A stretch of 38,693 nt of DNA, from the NCBI GenBank assembly GCA_964392455.1, contig CAYMPG010000015.1, positions 1 to 38,693 on the forward strand, read 5' to 3'. This stretch comes from SFEL01 sp964392455. Lineage in GTDB: Bacteria; Bacillota; Clostridia; Christensenellales; CAG-138. Below the pieces are notes generated by a model. That model did not search any database and was not told the origin of the DNA. It worked only from the letters and a program-made list of their open reading frames with translations. Of this stretch, positions 14,977 to 23,446 are shown in pieces (positions within the stretch are counted from its first letter, which is position 1; the number at the start of each line of letters is the position of its first letter). The translations under genes were made by a program, and so were the position numbers.

Positions 14977-16368
14977 TTATTTTGCCAGCTCCCTGGCCAC
15001 ATTTGCCGTGCGCTCAGACAGCTTGCGTATGCTGAGCACCCGCATGCCCCGAACGTATGTATCCAGCTTGTCCCCTATGGGCTCCTTCCAGTAGGCAGGT
15101 ATTGCCTCCAGGCCGAATATGGTGCCCCATACGGTCATTATCTGGGCGGCGTTGCAGTCAACATCCTGCCCGCACATACCGCATATCTCTATGGTACGGG
15201 TGAAATCTCCCTCGCCAAACCACAAAGATATGACCTCCGCCGCCGCATTGGGGTAGCTGTGTACCCAGTTGTAGCGCTCTACCTTCTTTTCGCAGGGCTT
15301 CCAGGCATCCTTCCAGTTGTCGCTCTGCTTGCAGCAATCCAGCGCAAATTTTATTATGCTGTAATACTCGGTATCCGCAGGGATAAGGGCTATGGCCTTT
15401 TCCACAAGGGTCTTTATATCCCTCTCGTAGAATGCCATTGAGCAAAGTACCGCATTGAATACCTCGCCCAGTATGCCATTGTGGTAGTGGGATATTTCAG
15501 CATCCTGCCATGCGGCCCTTGCAGCCTCACGGGGGTTGCCGGGATAAAGCTGGCCAAGTATCACGCCCCTCATCTGGGCGCCTATCCATTCACGATAGGG
15601 ATTGTTGAAGCGGCCGCTTTCAGGGGGCATTATGCCGCAGCGCAGGTTACGCAGGGCCATATCCTCAGCAGACCAGCCAAAGCCTATGCGTGCAAGCCAC
15701 TCGTAGGCAATATGGTGATTGGTGGTAGCCTTGCCGTACTTTTCGTAGGCGCACAGCAGCGCAAGCTCATAGGTGATATCGTCATTGTAGGTATTGGGCT
15801 TGCGAAGGTATTTATCTATGCGATTGTAAGCCTTGAGTATGTTATCGGTCTTGTAGCCCTCAAGGCAGGTGCCATAGGCGCCGCCGATTATCTGGCAGAG
15901 CCAGCCGGCGTGTATGCGATCCATAAGGTCATCCCCCATGTCCACCTTTTGAGGCTCAGGGAAGGATACCGCCTTTTCGTATTCTTCAAAGGTCTCGTAA
16001 AAATTGAAATTCCAGTAGTCGGAGGTCTCATCCTTTACCGCATTGCGGCAGCCCTCAAACAGGGCGTGGGTGGCCCTGTGCAGCCCGGAAATATCATCCT
16101 CAGTTACGGCACGGAAGCCCGCCATGAGCAATTGCTCCGCATTTGGCACTATGGTGCCCTGGTTTTCCTGGGCCTGTATTGCGGCTACGGCCATGGTATC
16201 CCGTGCAAGGGAGCCGGGTACTCTTGAACCCCAGTATATCTTTATGGCAGCATCAAGGCGCTCCTCAACAGAGTCACTCTGCTCCTCCCAAAGGACCTCA
16301 TTGTCATCCTCCAGCCGTACGGGTATCTGGCTCTCAATGGACAGCTTTTCTATTTCCCATGCCCGCAT
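14977..16368 (-). CDS. ADP-ribosylglycohydrolase family protein
   Basis: 463 residues. From about residue 147 it is an all-helical ADP-ribosylglycohydrolase domain: DRIHAGWLCQIIGGAYG (150-166), the metal ligands in NDDITYE (Asp196/Asp197), and the second metal motif GQDVDCNAA (Asp402, Asp404). The family uses two magnesium ions to hydrolyse N- or O-glycosidic bonds to ADP-ribose or related ribosides. The first ~140 residues are an extension of unknown role. No signal peptide, so it acts in the cytoplasm. ATG 16368 has GGAGGA seven bases upstream. First gene of the BMP-importer operon, so I infer it processes an imported nucleoside or ADP-ribose derivative. Confidence 0.88.
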   Translation of the reverse strand: MRAWEIEKLSIESQIPVRLEDDNEVLWEEQSDSVEERLDAAIKIYWGSRVPGSLARDTMAVAAIQAQENQGTIVPNAEQLLMAGFRAVTEDDISGLHRATHALFEGCRNAVKDETSDYWNFNFYETFEEYEKAVSFPEPQKVDMGDDLMDRIHAGWLCQIIGGAYGTCLEGYKTDNILKAYNRIDKYLRKPNTYNDDITYELALLCAYEKYGKATTNHHIAYEWLARIGFGWSAEDMALRNLRCGIMPPESGRFNNPYREWIGAQMRGVILGQLYPGNPREAARAAWQDAEISHYHNGILGEVFNAVLCSMAFYERDIKTLVEKAIALIPADTEYYSIIKFALDCCKQSDNWKDAWKPCEKKVERYNWVHSYPNAAAEVISLWFGEGDFTRTIEICGMCGQDVDCNAAQIMTVWGTIFGLEAIPAYWKEPIGDKLDTYVRGMRVLSIRKLSERTANVARELAK

Positions 16369-16706
16369 GATACGTCCTCCGTTTTTTATAGTGATGGTTA
16401 TATGTGCTGATTTGGTTTTTAAAAGGTATGTATTCCGTAAATCATATCATTATTTTACACATATATTTTGCCCCATTTTTTATATAAAGTCAATAGCAGG
16501 GCGGTATCTTCCCCCCATGGCATTTTATAAGGCGAAGTCTCATTTTTTACCTCGTATGACCCCATGTATAAGCGAAAAGTATATTAAAATGCAATGGGTT
16601 TCCCATGTTCATGTCCCTCATGGTCAGCGCCGCCCGTCTCCTGAAAAAAGCGCCCCTTGCTGGCAGTGTCTTATAGTATTCTGTAATGTTCTCAAAATAA
16701 AAACAC
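16369..16706. other. Intergenic region without a gene
   Basis: AT-rich divergent region between the hydrolase and thrC. On the minus strand TTGACT (16493..16488), 17 bases, then CAAAAT (16470..16465) is a plausible promoter for the hydrolase operon, giving a leader of about 90 nt. The middle (about 16500-16680) holds no convincing ORF or RNA gene that I could recognise. Confidence 0.5.
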
Positions 16707-16735
16707 TTGTATTTGTATCAGGAACAGCGTATAAT
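16707..16735 (+). promoter_or_regulatory. Promoter of the threonine operon
   Basis: TTGTAT (16707-16712), 17-base spacer, TATAAT (16730-16735), about 28 bases before the thrC start. Confidence 0.7.
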
Positions 16736-16769
16736 TAGCCCATTGCTAAAACCACATGGAGGATGATCT

Positions 16770-18257
16770 ATGAAGTATACCTGCACCCGCAACAGCGGGG
16801 TTTCCATATCCGCCTCGGAGGCCATACTTTCCGGCATATCGCCGGATGGCGGGCTTTTTCTCCCTGAAAGCTTCCCTGTCTTTACCCCTGATGATATTGC
16901 CGTCATGGCCGGGCTTGATTACGCAGGGCGGGCCGCAATGGTAATGGGCAGATTCCTTGAGGACTTTTCCCCACAGGAGCTCGGCGCCTATACCACCGCC
17001 GCATACAGCCGGGACAGATTCGGCAAAAACGCTGCCCCTGTAGTGGAGCTTGGGGATGGAGAGTACATACTGGAGCTGTTTCACGGCCCCACCTCCGCCT
17101 TTAAGGACTTTGCCCTGCAAATGCTCCCCCATCTGCTCACTGCATCTGCCCGCAAAAACGGGATAAATGAGGATATAGTCATACTTGTGGCCACCTCGGG
17201 GGACACAGGCAAGGCAGCCCTTGAGGGCTTTGCGGATATCGAGGGTACCAAAATATGCGTATTTTACCCCAATGGCGGCACCAGCCCCATACAAAAGCTG
17301 CAAATGACCACCCAGCGTGGCTCAAACGTGCTGGTCACAGCAGTCGATGGAAACTTTGACGATGCACAGACCGGCGTAAAGGCCATCTTCACAGATGCCT
17401 CCTATAACAGCCAGCTTCTGAGCCGCGGGCTGCGCCTTTCCTCTGCCAATTCCATAAACTGGGGAAGGCTGGTGCCTCAGGTGGCATATTACTTCTCCGC
17501 CTACTGTGACCTGGTGAATTCCGGCAGGCTCAGTGCCGGTGATGCTGTAAACTTCTGCGTGCCCACAGGCAACTTTGGCAACATACTTGCCGCCCGCATT
17601 GCCGCCATATGCGGCCTGCCGGTAAACCGCCTAATCTGCGCCTCAAACAGCAACAATGTGCTTACCGACTTTATCTCCACCGGCCTTTACGACCGTAATC
17701 GCCCCTTCTACATGACCACCTCACCCTCAATGGATATACTCATATCCTCCAACCTGGAGCGGCTGCTGTACCTTGAATGTGGCAGCGCCCAGCAGGTGAG
17801 CGGGTATATGGCCGCTCTGTCTTCGGAGGGCCGGTATCAGGTAAGCGAGGAGCTTAAGGCCTCCATACAGGCAAAATTCTCCTGCGGCTTTGCAGATGAC
17901 GCCGCAGCCGCCCATACCATAAAGCAGGTATTTGACAGCCGTGGCTACCTTGCAGACCCACATACCGCCGTTGCCATCAGCGTATATGAGGGCTACAGGG
18001 CCCGCACCGGGGACAAGACCCCCACGGTAATCGCCTCCACGGCCAGCCCCTTTAAATTTCCCCGCAGCGTGCTGAGTGCCCTTGGGGCAGAGCTCAGCGG
18101 CGATGAGTTTGAGCTGCTGGACAGGGTATCGGAAATCTCCGGCCTTACTCCCCCCGCCGCCCTTGCAGGGCTCAGGAGCGCCAGAGAAAGATTCACCGGC
18201 TCCATACCCCCTTCAGATATGCGCCGCTTTATTACCGATGGCTTTACCGCCATATAA
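16770..18257 (+). CDS. thrC: Threonine synthase (E. coli/yeast type)
   Basis: The 495-residue PLP enzyme converts O-phosphohomoserine to threonine. Visible features: the N-terminal thr-synthase segment (KYTCTRNSG...SPDGGLFLPE), the PLP-lysine motif HGPTSAFKDFALQ (Lys112), and the glycine/serine-rich motifs ATSGDTGKAA and VPTGNFGNILAA. Length is normal for this class. ATG 16770 follows GGAGG by six bases. It heads an operon with a proposed homoserine kinase (18-base gap) and an ACT-domain protein. A second, structurally different threonine synthase-like gene lies near 36 kb. Confidence 0.95.
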   Translation: MKYTCTRNSGVSISASEAILSGISPDGGLFLPESFPVFTPDDIAVMAGLDYAGRAAMVMGRFLEDFSPQELGAYTTAAYSRDRFGKNAAPVVELGDGEYILELFHGPTSAFKDFALQMLPHLLTASARKNGINEDIVILVATSGDTGKAALEGFADIEGTKICVFYPNGGTSPIQKLQMTTQRGSNVLVTAVDGNFDDAQTGVKAIFTDASYNSQLLSRGLRLSSANSINWGRLVPQVAYYFSAYCDLVNSGRLSAGDAVNFCVPTGNFGNILAARIAAICGLPVNRLICASNSNNVLTDFISTGLYDRNRPFYMTTSPSMDILISSNLERLLYLECGSAQQVSGYMAALSSEGRYQVSEELKASIQAKFSCGFADDAAAAHTIKQVFDSRGYLADPHTAVAISVYEGYRARTGDKTPTVIASTASPFKFPRSVLSALGAELSGDEFELLDRVSEISGLTPPAALAGLRSARERFTGSIPPSDMRRFITDGFTAI

Positions 18258-18275
18258 ACGAAAGGACAGCCTTAA

Positions 18276-19490
18276 ATGAAATACATCGTACTGCTCTGTG
18301 ACGGCATGGCGGACAGACCCATGCAGGAGCTTGGCGGCAAAACCCCCATGGAGGCCGCCTACAAGCCAAATATGGATGCCCTTGCAGGCCGTGGCCTCTG
18401 CGGCACCGCCCGCACCATACCCGAGGGGATGCATCCCCAGTCTGATATTGCAAACCTTGCCGTAATGGGCTATGACCCGGCCATATATTACCGGGGCCGC
18501 TCTCCCCTTGAGGCAGTCAGCATGGGCATTGAGCTTGGCCCTGAGGATATTGCCATACGCTGCAATATCTCCACCGTATCCGATGAGGAAAGCTATGTGG
18601 ATAAAACCATGATAGACTACTCGGCAGGCGAAATATCCACCGACGAAGCAAAGGTGCTGGTGGAATACCTATCTGGGCGGCTGAATACCCCGGATATGCA
18701 GCTATACCCCGGCATAAGCTACAGACATTGCCTTGTAATGCGAAACGCCGCCACCGGTACCCACCTTACCCCGCCCCATGATATTACCGGAAAGCCCGTC
18801 CGCAGCTACCTTCCCAGCGGCCGCTACGGCGAAAGGCTGCTGAAATTCATGGAGGATTCCCACAGCCTCCTTAAGGTGCACCCTGTAAACCTTGCACGGG
18901 TGGCCCGTGGGGAAAACCCTGCAAATACCTGCTGGCTCTGGGGCGAAGGCACCCGGCCCGCCCTCAGGCCCTTTCAGGAGCTCTATGGGCTTAAAGGCGG
19001 AGTGGTATGCGCCGTTGACCTTATAAAGGGGCTGGGCATATGTGCCGGCATGGAGGTGCCCCATGTGGAGGGCGCCACAGGCGCCAAGCGCACCGACTTT
19101 GCTGCAAAGGGCAGAAAGGCCCTTGAGCTGCTGCTTTCCGGCACAGACCTTGTGTATGTCCACGTGGAAGCGCCTGACGAAAGCGGCCACGCCGGTGACC
19201 TGCAATGCAAGCTGGAGGCAATCGAGGCCATAGACCGGGATATACTGGGCTACCTTATGAGGGAGCTTGATAAGGCAGGCGAGGAATATGCCATAATGCT
19301 GCTGCCGGATCATCCCACCCCCATAGAGCTGCGTACCCACACGGCAGACCCTGTACCCTTTGTGCTGTACAGAAGCGACAAAGCCCTTTCAGGCCCCCCG
19401 GTATACACCGAGGCTTCCGCCGCAGGCACCGGCCTGTACATTGAGCAGGGGCATACGCTTATGCAGAAATTTACCCATCTGGATTTTTAG
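18276..19490 (+). CDS. ApgM-like phosphoglycerate mutase family protein, proposed homoserine kinase
   Basis: 404 residues of the alkaline-phosphatase superfamily (archaeal-type cofactor-independent phosphoglycerate mutase). It shows the N-terminal metal motif LLCDGMADRP, and near the C-terminus HVEAPDESGHAGDLQCKLEAIE and LLPDHPTPIELRTHTADPVPF, which carry the remaining metal ligands. A subgroup of this family found beside thrC is annotated as proposed homoserine kinase, and the immediate thrC neighbour supports that role here: it would supply O-phosphohomoserine. No GHMP-type thrB is in the window. A glycolytic mutase role cannot be excluded from sequence alone. Confidence 0.85.
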   Translation: MKYIVLLCDGMADRPMQELGGKTPMEAAYKPNMDALAGRGLCGTARTIPEGMHPQSDIANLAVMGYDPAIYYRGRSPLEAVSMGIELGPEDIAIRCNISTVSDEESYVDKTMIDYSAGEISTDEAKVLVEYLSGRLNTPDMQLYPGISYRHCLVMRNAATGTHLTPPHDITGKPVRSYLPSGRYGERLLKFMEDSHSLLKVHPVNLARVARGENPANTCWLWGEGTRPALRPFQELYGLKGGVVCAVDLIKGLGICAGMEVPHVEGATGAKRTDFAAKGRKALELLLSGTDLVYVHVEAPDESGHAGDLQCKLEAIEAIDRDILGYLMRELDKAGEEYAIMLLPDHPTPIELRTHTADPVPFVLYRSDKALSGPPVYTEASAAGTGLYIEQGHTLMQKFTHLDF

Positions 19491-19501
19491 GAGGCGCACC
19501 A

Positions 19502-19939
19502 GTGCAGAGCAATTACCTTATAGTAGATAAACGAATACTTCCGGATTATTATGAAAAAGTAGTGGAGGCCCGCAATATGCTCCGTGAGGGCAGGGTTCGC
19601 GAGGTCAGCGAGGCGGTGAAGCTGGTGGGCATATCCCGCAGCACATACTATAAATACAAGGATTATATCTTTTCTCCCAGCAATGACACAGCCTGCAAAA
19701 AGGCTGTCTTTTCCCTTATGCTCTCCCACGAGCAGGGCATACTCAGCGAGGTGCTCAATGGTTTTTCCGGCATGGGTGCAAATATACTTACCATCACCCA
19801 GAGCCTGCCAATACACGGCATAGCCAGCGTGGTGCTGTCGGTGGATATGACAAACATATCCATGACCACCGAGGCTATTATAGCCCAGCTCCTCACCCTC
19901 AAGGGAGTACGCAGCGCAAAGCTGGTGGCTATAGAATAG
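19502..19939 (+). CDS. ACT domain-containing protein, PheB/UPF0735-like
   Basis: 145 residues. The N-terminal half (about 35-58, REVSEAVKLVGISRSTYYKYK) looks like a short helix-turn-helix; the C-terminal half (about 68-145) is an ACT domain (SLMLSHEQGILSEVLNGFSGMGANILTITQS), the fold that binds amino acids to control enzymes or regulators. Members are often beside homoserine/threonine or aromatic amino acid genes. Here it is third in the threonine operon, so an allosteric or transcriptional role responding to threonine is plausible. The start is GTG 19502 with AGGAGG seven bases upstream. Confidence 0.88.
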   Translation: MQSNYLIVDKRILPDYYEKVVEARNMLREGRVREVSEAVKLVGISRSTYYKYKDYIFSPSNDTACKKAVFSLMLSHEQGILSEVLNGFSGMGANILTITQSLPIHGIASVVLSVDMTNISMTTEAIIAQLLTLKGVRSAKLVAIE

Positions 19940-19967
19940 CCTTCATCCACACTGTAAAAAACCATAT

Positions 19968-19995
19968 AAAGGGCCGCCCTCAGGGGCGGCCCTTT
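19968..19995 (+). terminator. Terminator of the threonine operon
   Basis: AAAGGGCCGCCC and GGGCGGCCCTTT form a 12-bp GC-rich stem with a short loop 28 bases after the ACT gene. The following sequence has few T residues. From here to feoA (about 100 bases) no clear promoter or Fur box could be fixed; GAATATCATAATTGTATGC is only a weak operator-like candidate. Confidence 0.75.
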
Positions 19996-20094
19996 AAGCA
20001 TTTCAAAACACGGGCCACGCCATAAAGTCACCCAATGCATACATGGAGAATATCATAATTGTATGCAATTCCATTGAAGCTGACTGGAGGCAGT

Positions 20095-20334
20095 ATGACT
20101 ATCAGGCTATGCGATATTTCTCCCGGCCACAGGGCCGTGGTATCCGGTATGTATACAGAGGGCAGCATGAGGCGGCGCTTAAGGGACATTGGCCTTGTGG
20201 AAGGGGCAGATGTGGAGTGCATAATGGTAAGCCCCCTCAATGACCCTGCCGCTTACCTTATAAAGGGGGCGATCATCGCCCTCAGGCAGGAGGATGCGGC
20301 CTCCATATGGGTACATGAGGTGCAGCATGGATAA
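20095..20334 (+). CDS. feoA: Ferrous iron transport protein A
   Basis: The 79-residue SH3-like FeoA protein is cytoplasmic and thought to support FeoB in Fe(II) uptake. Typical elements are the opening MTIRLCDISPGHRAVV and MRRRLRDIGLVEGADVECI, followed by a short strand region ending IALRQEDAASIWV. ATG 20095 has GGAGG five bases upstream; an in-frame ATG at 20059 lacks a site and lengthens the protein abnormally. Overlaps feoB by eight bases, indicating coupled translation. Confidence 0.93.
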   Translation: MTIRLCDISPGHRAVVSGMYTEGSMRRRLRDIGLVEGADVECIMVSPLNDPAAYLIKGAIIALRQEDAASIWVHEVQHG

Positions 20335-22363
20335 GGCCATTACCATAGCCCTTATGGGCAACCCCAACGTTGGCAAGAGCACCCTGTTTAACGGGCTCAC
20401 CGGTATGCGGCAGCACACGGGCAACTGGCCCGGTAAGACCGTGGCCCTGGCTGAGGGCAACTTTACCCATGGGGGCCGGGAGTACCGGCTGATAGACCTG
20501 CCCGGCTGCTACTCCCTCATGGCCCGCTCCGGGGAGGAGGAGGTGGCCCGGGATTATATTCTTTCCGGGCAGGCAGACCTTATCATAGTGGTATGCGACG
20601 CCACCTGCCTTGAGCGCAACCTTAACCTTGTGCTGCAAACGCTGGAGCTTACGAGCCGGGTGCTGGTATGCGTAAACCTTATGGATGAGGCAAAGCGCAA
20701 GGGCATTGAGCTGGATCTTGCCCGCCTTTCCCACAGGCTGGGTGTGCCGGTAACAGGAGTCACCGCCCGCTCAAAGAAGGGGCCCCTCAGCATACTTCCC
20801 GCCATTGAGCGTGCCCTGATTACGGATAACACACCCATAGCCCCGGCTTACCCTGCCCCCATATCAGAGGCGGTGCAGGAGCTTGCTCCGCTCATTCCGC
20901 AGAGGGATAAAGCCCTGAGAAAATATGCCGCCCTGCGCCTTCTAATCGGCGCAGATTCCCCGGGAAATGACCAGCCGGCCCTTAATACAGGGCTTATTCG
21001 GGTGCGCTCTGCGCTGCTTGAAAAGGGCTACGATACTCAGCGGATGGAAGACGAAATAACCCTTGCGCTATCTGAACTTTCCCATGATATATGTCGATAT
21101 ACCATATGTTGCCATTCTTCGACATTTTCCCGGGATAGGCGCATAGACAGGCTCCTTACCTCCCCTCTGGTCTGCTTCCCGGCAATGCTGTGCCTGCTGA
21201 CGGTGATACTGTGGCTCACCATTGCCGGGGCCAACTATCCCTCCCAGGCCTTAAGCAGCCTGCTGTTTGCCGTTGAGGATGAGCTATTGGCCCTGTGCCG
21301 CCAGAGTGCGCTGCCCCCATGGCTGTATGAGATGGCTCTCCTTGGCATATACCGAGTGGTAGCATGGGTGGTGTCGGTGATGCTGCCGCCGATGGCCATA
21401 TTCTTCCCCCTGTTTACCCTCCTTGAAGACCTTGGGTATCTTCCCCGCATAGCCTTCTGCCTGGACAGGTGCTTTAAGGGCTGCCATGCCTGCGGCAAGC
21501 AGGCCCTCACCATGTGCATGGGCTTTGGGTGCAATGCTGTGGGGGTCACCGGCTGCCGCATAATAGATTCCCCCAGAGAGCGGCTCATAGCTATTATTAC
21601 CAACAGCCTCGTTCCCTGCAATGGCCGCTTTCCCACCCTTATCGCCATAATCTCCATGTTTTTCGTTTCCCTTTCGGATGGGCCGGGGGCATCCATAGTA
21701 TCTGCGCTGCTGCTTACCGCAGTGATTCTCCTTGGGGTGGGCATGACCTTCTTAGTATCCCGGCTGCTGTCTGAAACGGTGCTGAAGGGGCTTCCCTCCT
21801 CCTTTATCCTGGAGCTGCCTCCATACAGGCTGCCCCAGGTGGGCAGGGTGATAGTCCGCTCCGTGCTGGATAGAACCGTATTCGTGCTGGGCAGGGCTGT
21901 AGCTGCGGCTGCCCCTGCCGGGCTCATAATATGGCTGCTTGCAAATATCACGGTAAGCGGCTCCTCCATGCTAAGCATATGCTCAGGCTTTCTCGATCCC
22001 TTTGCAAGGCTTCTGGGGCTGGATGGGGTGATACTCATGGCCTTCATACTGGGCTTCCCTGCAAACGAGATAGTTATACCTGTGATGCTGATGGCGTACA
22101 CCGCCCAGGGTACGCTTGTGGAATACTCCGGCCTTGAGGCACTGAGAGCGCTGCTGCTGCAAAACGGCTGGAGCTGGACCACCGCCGTATCCATGCTGCT
22201 GTTTTCCCTTATGCACTGGCCCTGCGCCACCACCTGCCTTACAATAAAAAAAGAGACCGGCAGCCCGAAATGGACGCTGGTCTCCATAGCCCTGCCCACA
22301 CTGGCAGGCATGGCAATGTGTCTTTTATTCAATGGAGCAGTAAGGCTGCTTACACCCGTATAA
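20327..22363 (+). CDS. feoB: Ferrous iron transporter FeoB
   Basis: The 678-residue inner-membrane Fe(II) transporter has an N-terminal GTPase domain: G1 GNPNVGKST (11-19), G2 region TGNWPGKTV, G3 DLPGCY, G4 NLMD. A helical spacer follows, then about ten membrane segments with two Gate-type motifs, including the characteristic GCNAVGVTGCRI. Full length; no FeoC gene follows. The start ATG 20327 lies within the feoA end behind GAGG. Its last 14 bases overlap the 3' end of the convergent nitroreductase gene, leaving no room for a terminator between them. Confidence 0.96.
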   Translation: MDKAITIALMGNPNVGKSTLFNGLTGMRQHTGNWPGKTVALAEGNFTHGGREYRLIDLPGCYSLMARSGEEEVARDYILSGQADLIIVVCDATCLERNLNLVLQTLELTSRVLVCVNLMDEAKRKGIELDLARLSHRLGVPVTGVTARSKKGPLSILPAIERALITDNTPIAPAYPAPISEAVQELAPLIPQRDKALRKYAALRLLIGADSPGNDQPALNTGLIRVRSALLEKGYDTQRMEDEITLALSELSHDICRYTICCHSSTFSRDRRIDRLLTSPLVCFPAMLCLLTVILWLTIAGANYPSQALSSLLFAVEDELLALCRQSALPPWLYEMALLGIYRVVAWVVSVMLPPMAIFFPLFTLLEDLGYLPRIAFCLDRCFKGCHACGKQALTMCMGFGCNAVGVTGCRIIDSPRERLIAIITNSLVPCNGRFPTLIAIISMFFVSLSDGPGASIVSALLLTAVILLGVGMTFLVSRLLSETVLKGLPSSFILELPPYRLPQVGRVIVRSVLDRTVFVLGRAVAAAAPAGLIIWLLANITVSGSSMLSICSGFLDPFARLLGLDGVILMAFILGFPANEIVIPVMLMAYTAQGTLVEYSGLEALRALLLQNGWSWTTAVSMLLFSLMHWPCATTCLTIKKETGSPKWTLVSIALPTLAGMAMCLLFNGAVRLLTPV

Positions 22364-22874
22364 CATACCCTTCCTTGCGGGGTGCGGCCTCGGGATTTGG
22401 GCCGGCCGGGTATCCAAGTATGCAGTTACCTACGCCTGTATACTTATCGGCTATGCCCCAGGCTCTGAGCATTTCCCTGCCCTCAGCAGTTTCAAACATC
22501 TCACGGGCACGGTTTATCCAGCAGGAGCCCACGCCAAGGCTGTATGCGGCGTTCATAAGATTGCCCATTACCAGGCAGCCGTCTGCAAAGCCATTGGGAT
22601 TCTCACTGTCTGCAAGGACTATCACCACGGTGGGCACCCCATAGAAGGGGTCATGATCGGTTCTGTTCATTACGGCGGCGTTCATGCGGGATAGCTTTGC
22701 TATGGTACCCCTGTCCTGCACAACTACCATCAGCGGGGACTGGCGATTCATACCGGTTGGAGCAAAGGTGCCTGCCTCGAGTATGGCATCCAGCTCCTGA
22801 GCTGATATCTGCCTTGGCTCGTAGCTGCGTATGCTGCGCCTTGATTTAAGGGCGTCAAGTACGGCGTTATTCAT
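22350..22874 (-). CDS. Nitroreductase family protein
   Basis: The 174-residue FMN-dependent oxidoreductase-like protein shows the family pattern RRSIRSYEPRQIS at the N-terminus (FMN phosphate-binding arginines), APTGMNRQSPLMVVV, and a C-terminal glycine-rich segment GNCILGYPAGPNPEAAPRK. Members reduce nitro compounds, quinones or other acceptors with NAD(P)H; the physiological substrate is unknown. Start ATG 22874 behind GAGG. Ten bases downstream of the isochorismatase-like gene, so co-transcribed with it. Overlaps feoB tail-to-tail. Confidence 0.88.
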   Translation of the reverse strand: MNNAVLDALKSRRSIRSYEPRQISAQELDAILEAGTFAPTGMNRQSPLMVVVQDRGTIAKLSRMNAAVMNRTDHDPFYGVPTVVIVLADSENPNGFADGCLVMGNLMNAAYSLGVGSCWINRAREMFETAEGREMLRAWGIADKYTGVGNCILGYPAGPNPEAAPRKEGYVIRV

Positions 22875-22884
22875 GGAATATACC

Positions 22885-23415
22885 TCACTTTCTGTTTATT
22901 ACGTTTACCTGTATGCTCTGCATAATATCCAGAGCCTTGCCATTCATCTCGGCATCATTTGAAGCGGTAAGGGCAGCGTTTACGGTTATGGTGGCCTCTG
23001 GCAGGGCAGTCTTAAGTATGGCAGCGTTGGTGATGACGCATATATTTGATACAAGGCCCACCAGCTCCACCTCGTCATAGCCGCCTGCCACTGCAAGCTC
23101 GGCAAGGGCCATGCTTCCAAAGGTGGGCTTATCTATCACCCCATCCCCCTCGCGAAGCTCCTTTGCCGTTTCGCCGTACAGCTCCCAGCCTTCTGTGCCC
23201 TTTATGCAGTGCACCACAGGCAGACGCCTGCCCTCCTGGGTAGAAAGGTAGTCTGCATAATGGGTATCTCTTGTGAAGGCCACGCTGTGGCCCTCCCTGC
23301 GATACTGACGTATGCGCTCCACTATTGGAGCATCCAGCTTCTCCGCCCCATCAAAGCCAAGGGAACCATTTACAAAGTCATTCTGATAATCAATGACCAC
23401 CAGCAGCTTTTTCAT
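22885..23415 (-). CDS. Isochorismatase-family cysteine hydrolase, nicotinamidase-like
   Basis: 176 residues with the Asp-Lys-Cys triad: Asp9 (VVIDYQNDF), Lys96 (VIDKPTFGS) and Cys126 (VGLVSNICVITNA). Possible metal ligands are in RDTHYADY (Asp50, His52) and VVHCIKGTEGW (His69). The HxxCxKGTxGWxL pattern is closer to nicotinamidases than to isochorismatases, so hydrolysis of nicotinamide or a related amide is likely but unproven. Three in-frame ATGs lie close together; the third (23415) is chosen because AGGAGG lies nine bases upstream, while the first abuts it directly. Co-transcribed with the nitroreductase. Confidence 0.86.
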   Translation of the reverse strand: MKKLLVVIDYQNDFVNGSLGFDGAEKLDAPIVERIRQYRREGHSVAFTRDTHYADYLSTQEGRRLPVVHCIKGTEGWELYGETAKELREGDGVIDKPTFGSMALAELAVAGGYDEVELVGLVSNICVITNAAILKTALPEATITVNAALTASNDAEMNGKALDIMQSIQVNVINRK

Positions 23416-23446
23416 ATACATCATCCTCCTTATTTACGCTAATATA

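Noticed and set aside
20041..20065. Fur box upstream of feoA
   Set aside because: GAATATCATAATTGTATGC shares only scattered positions with the Fur consensus; too weak to list as a site.
21235..22332. 365-codon minus-strand frame inside feoB
   Set aside because: Ser/Pro-rich translation typical of the antisense of a membrane protein; feoB motifs are intact on the plus strand.
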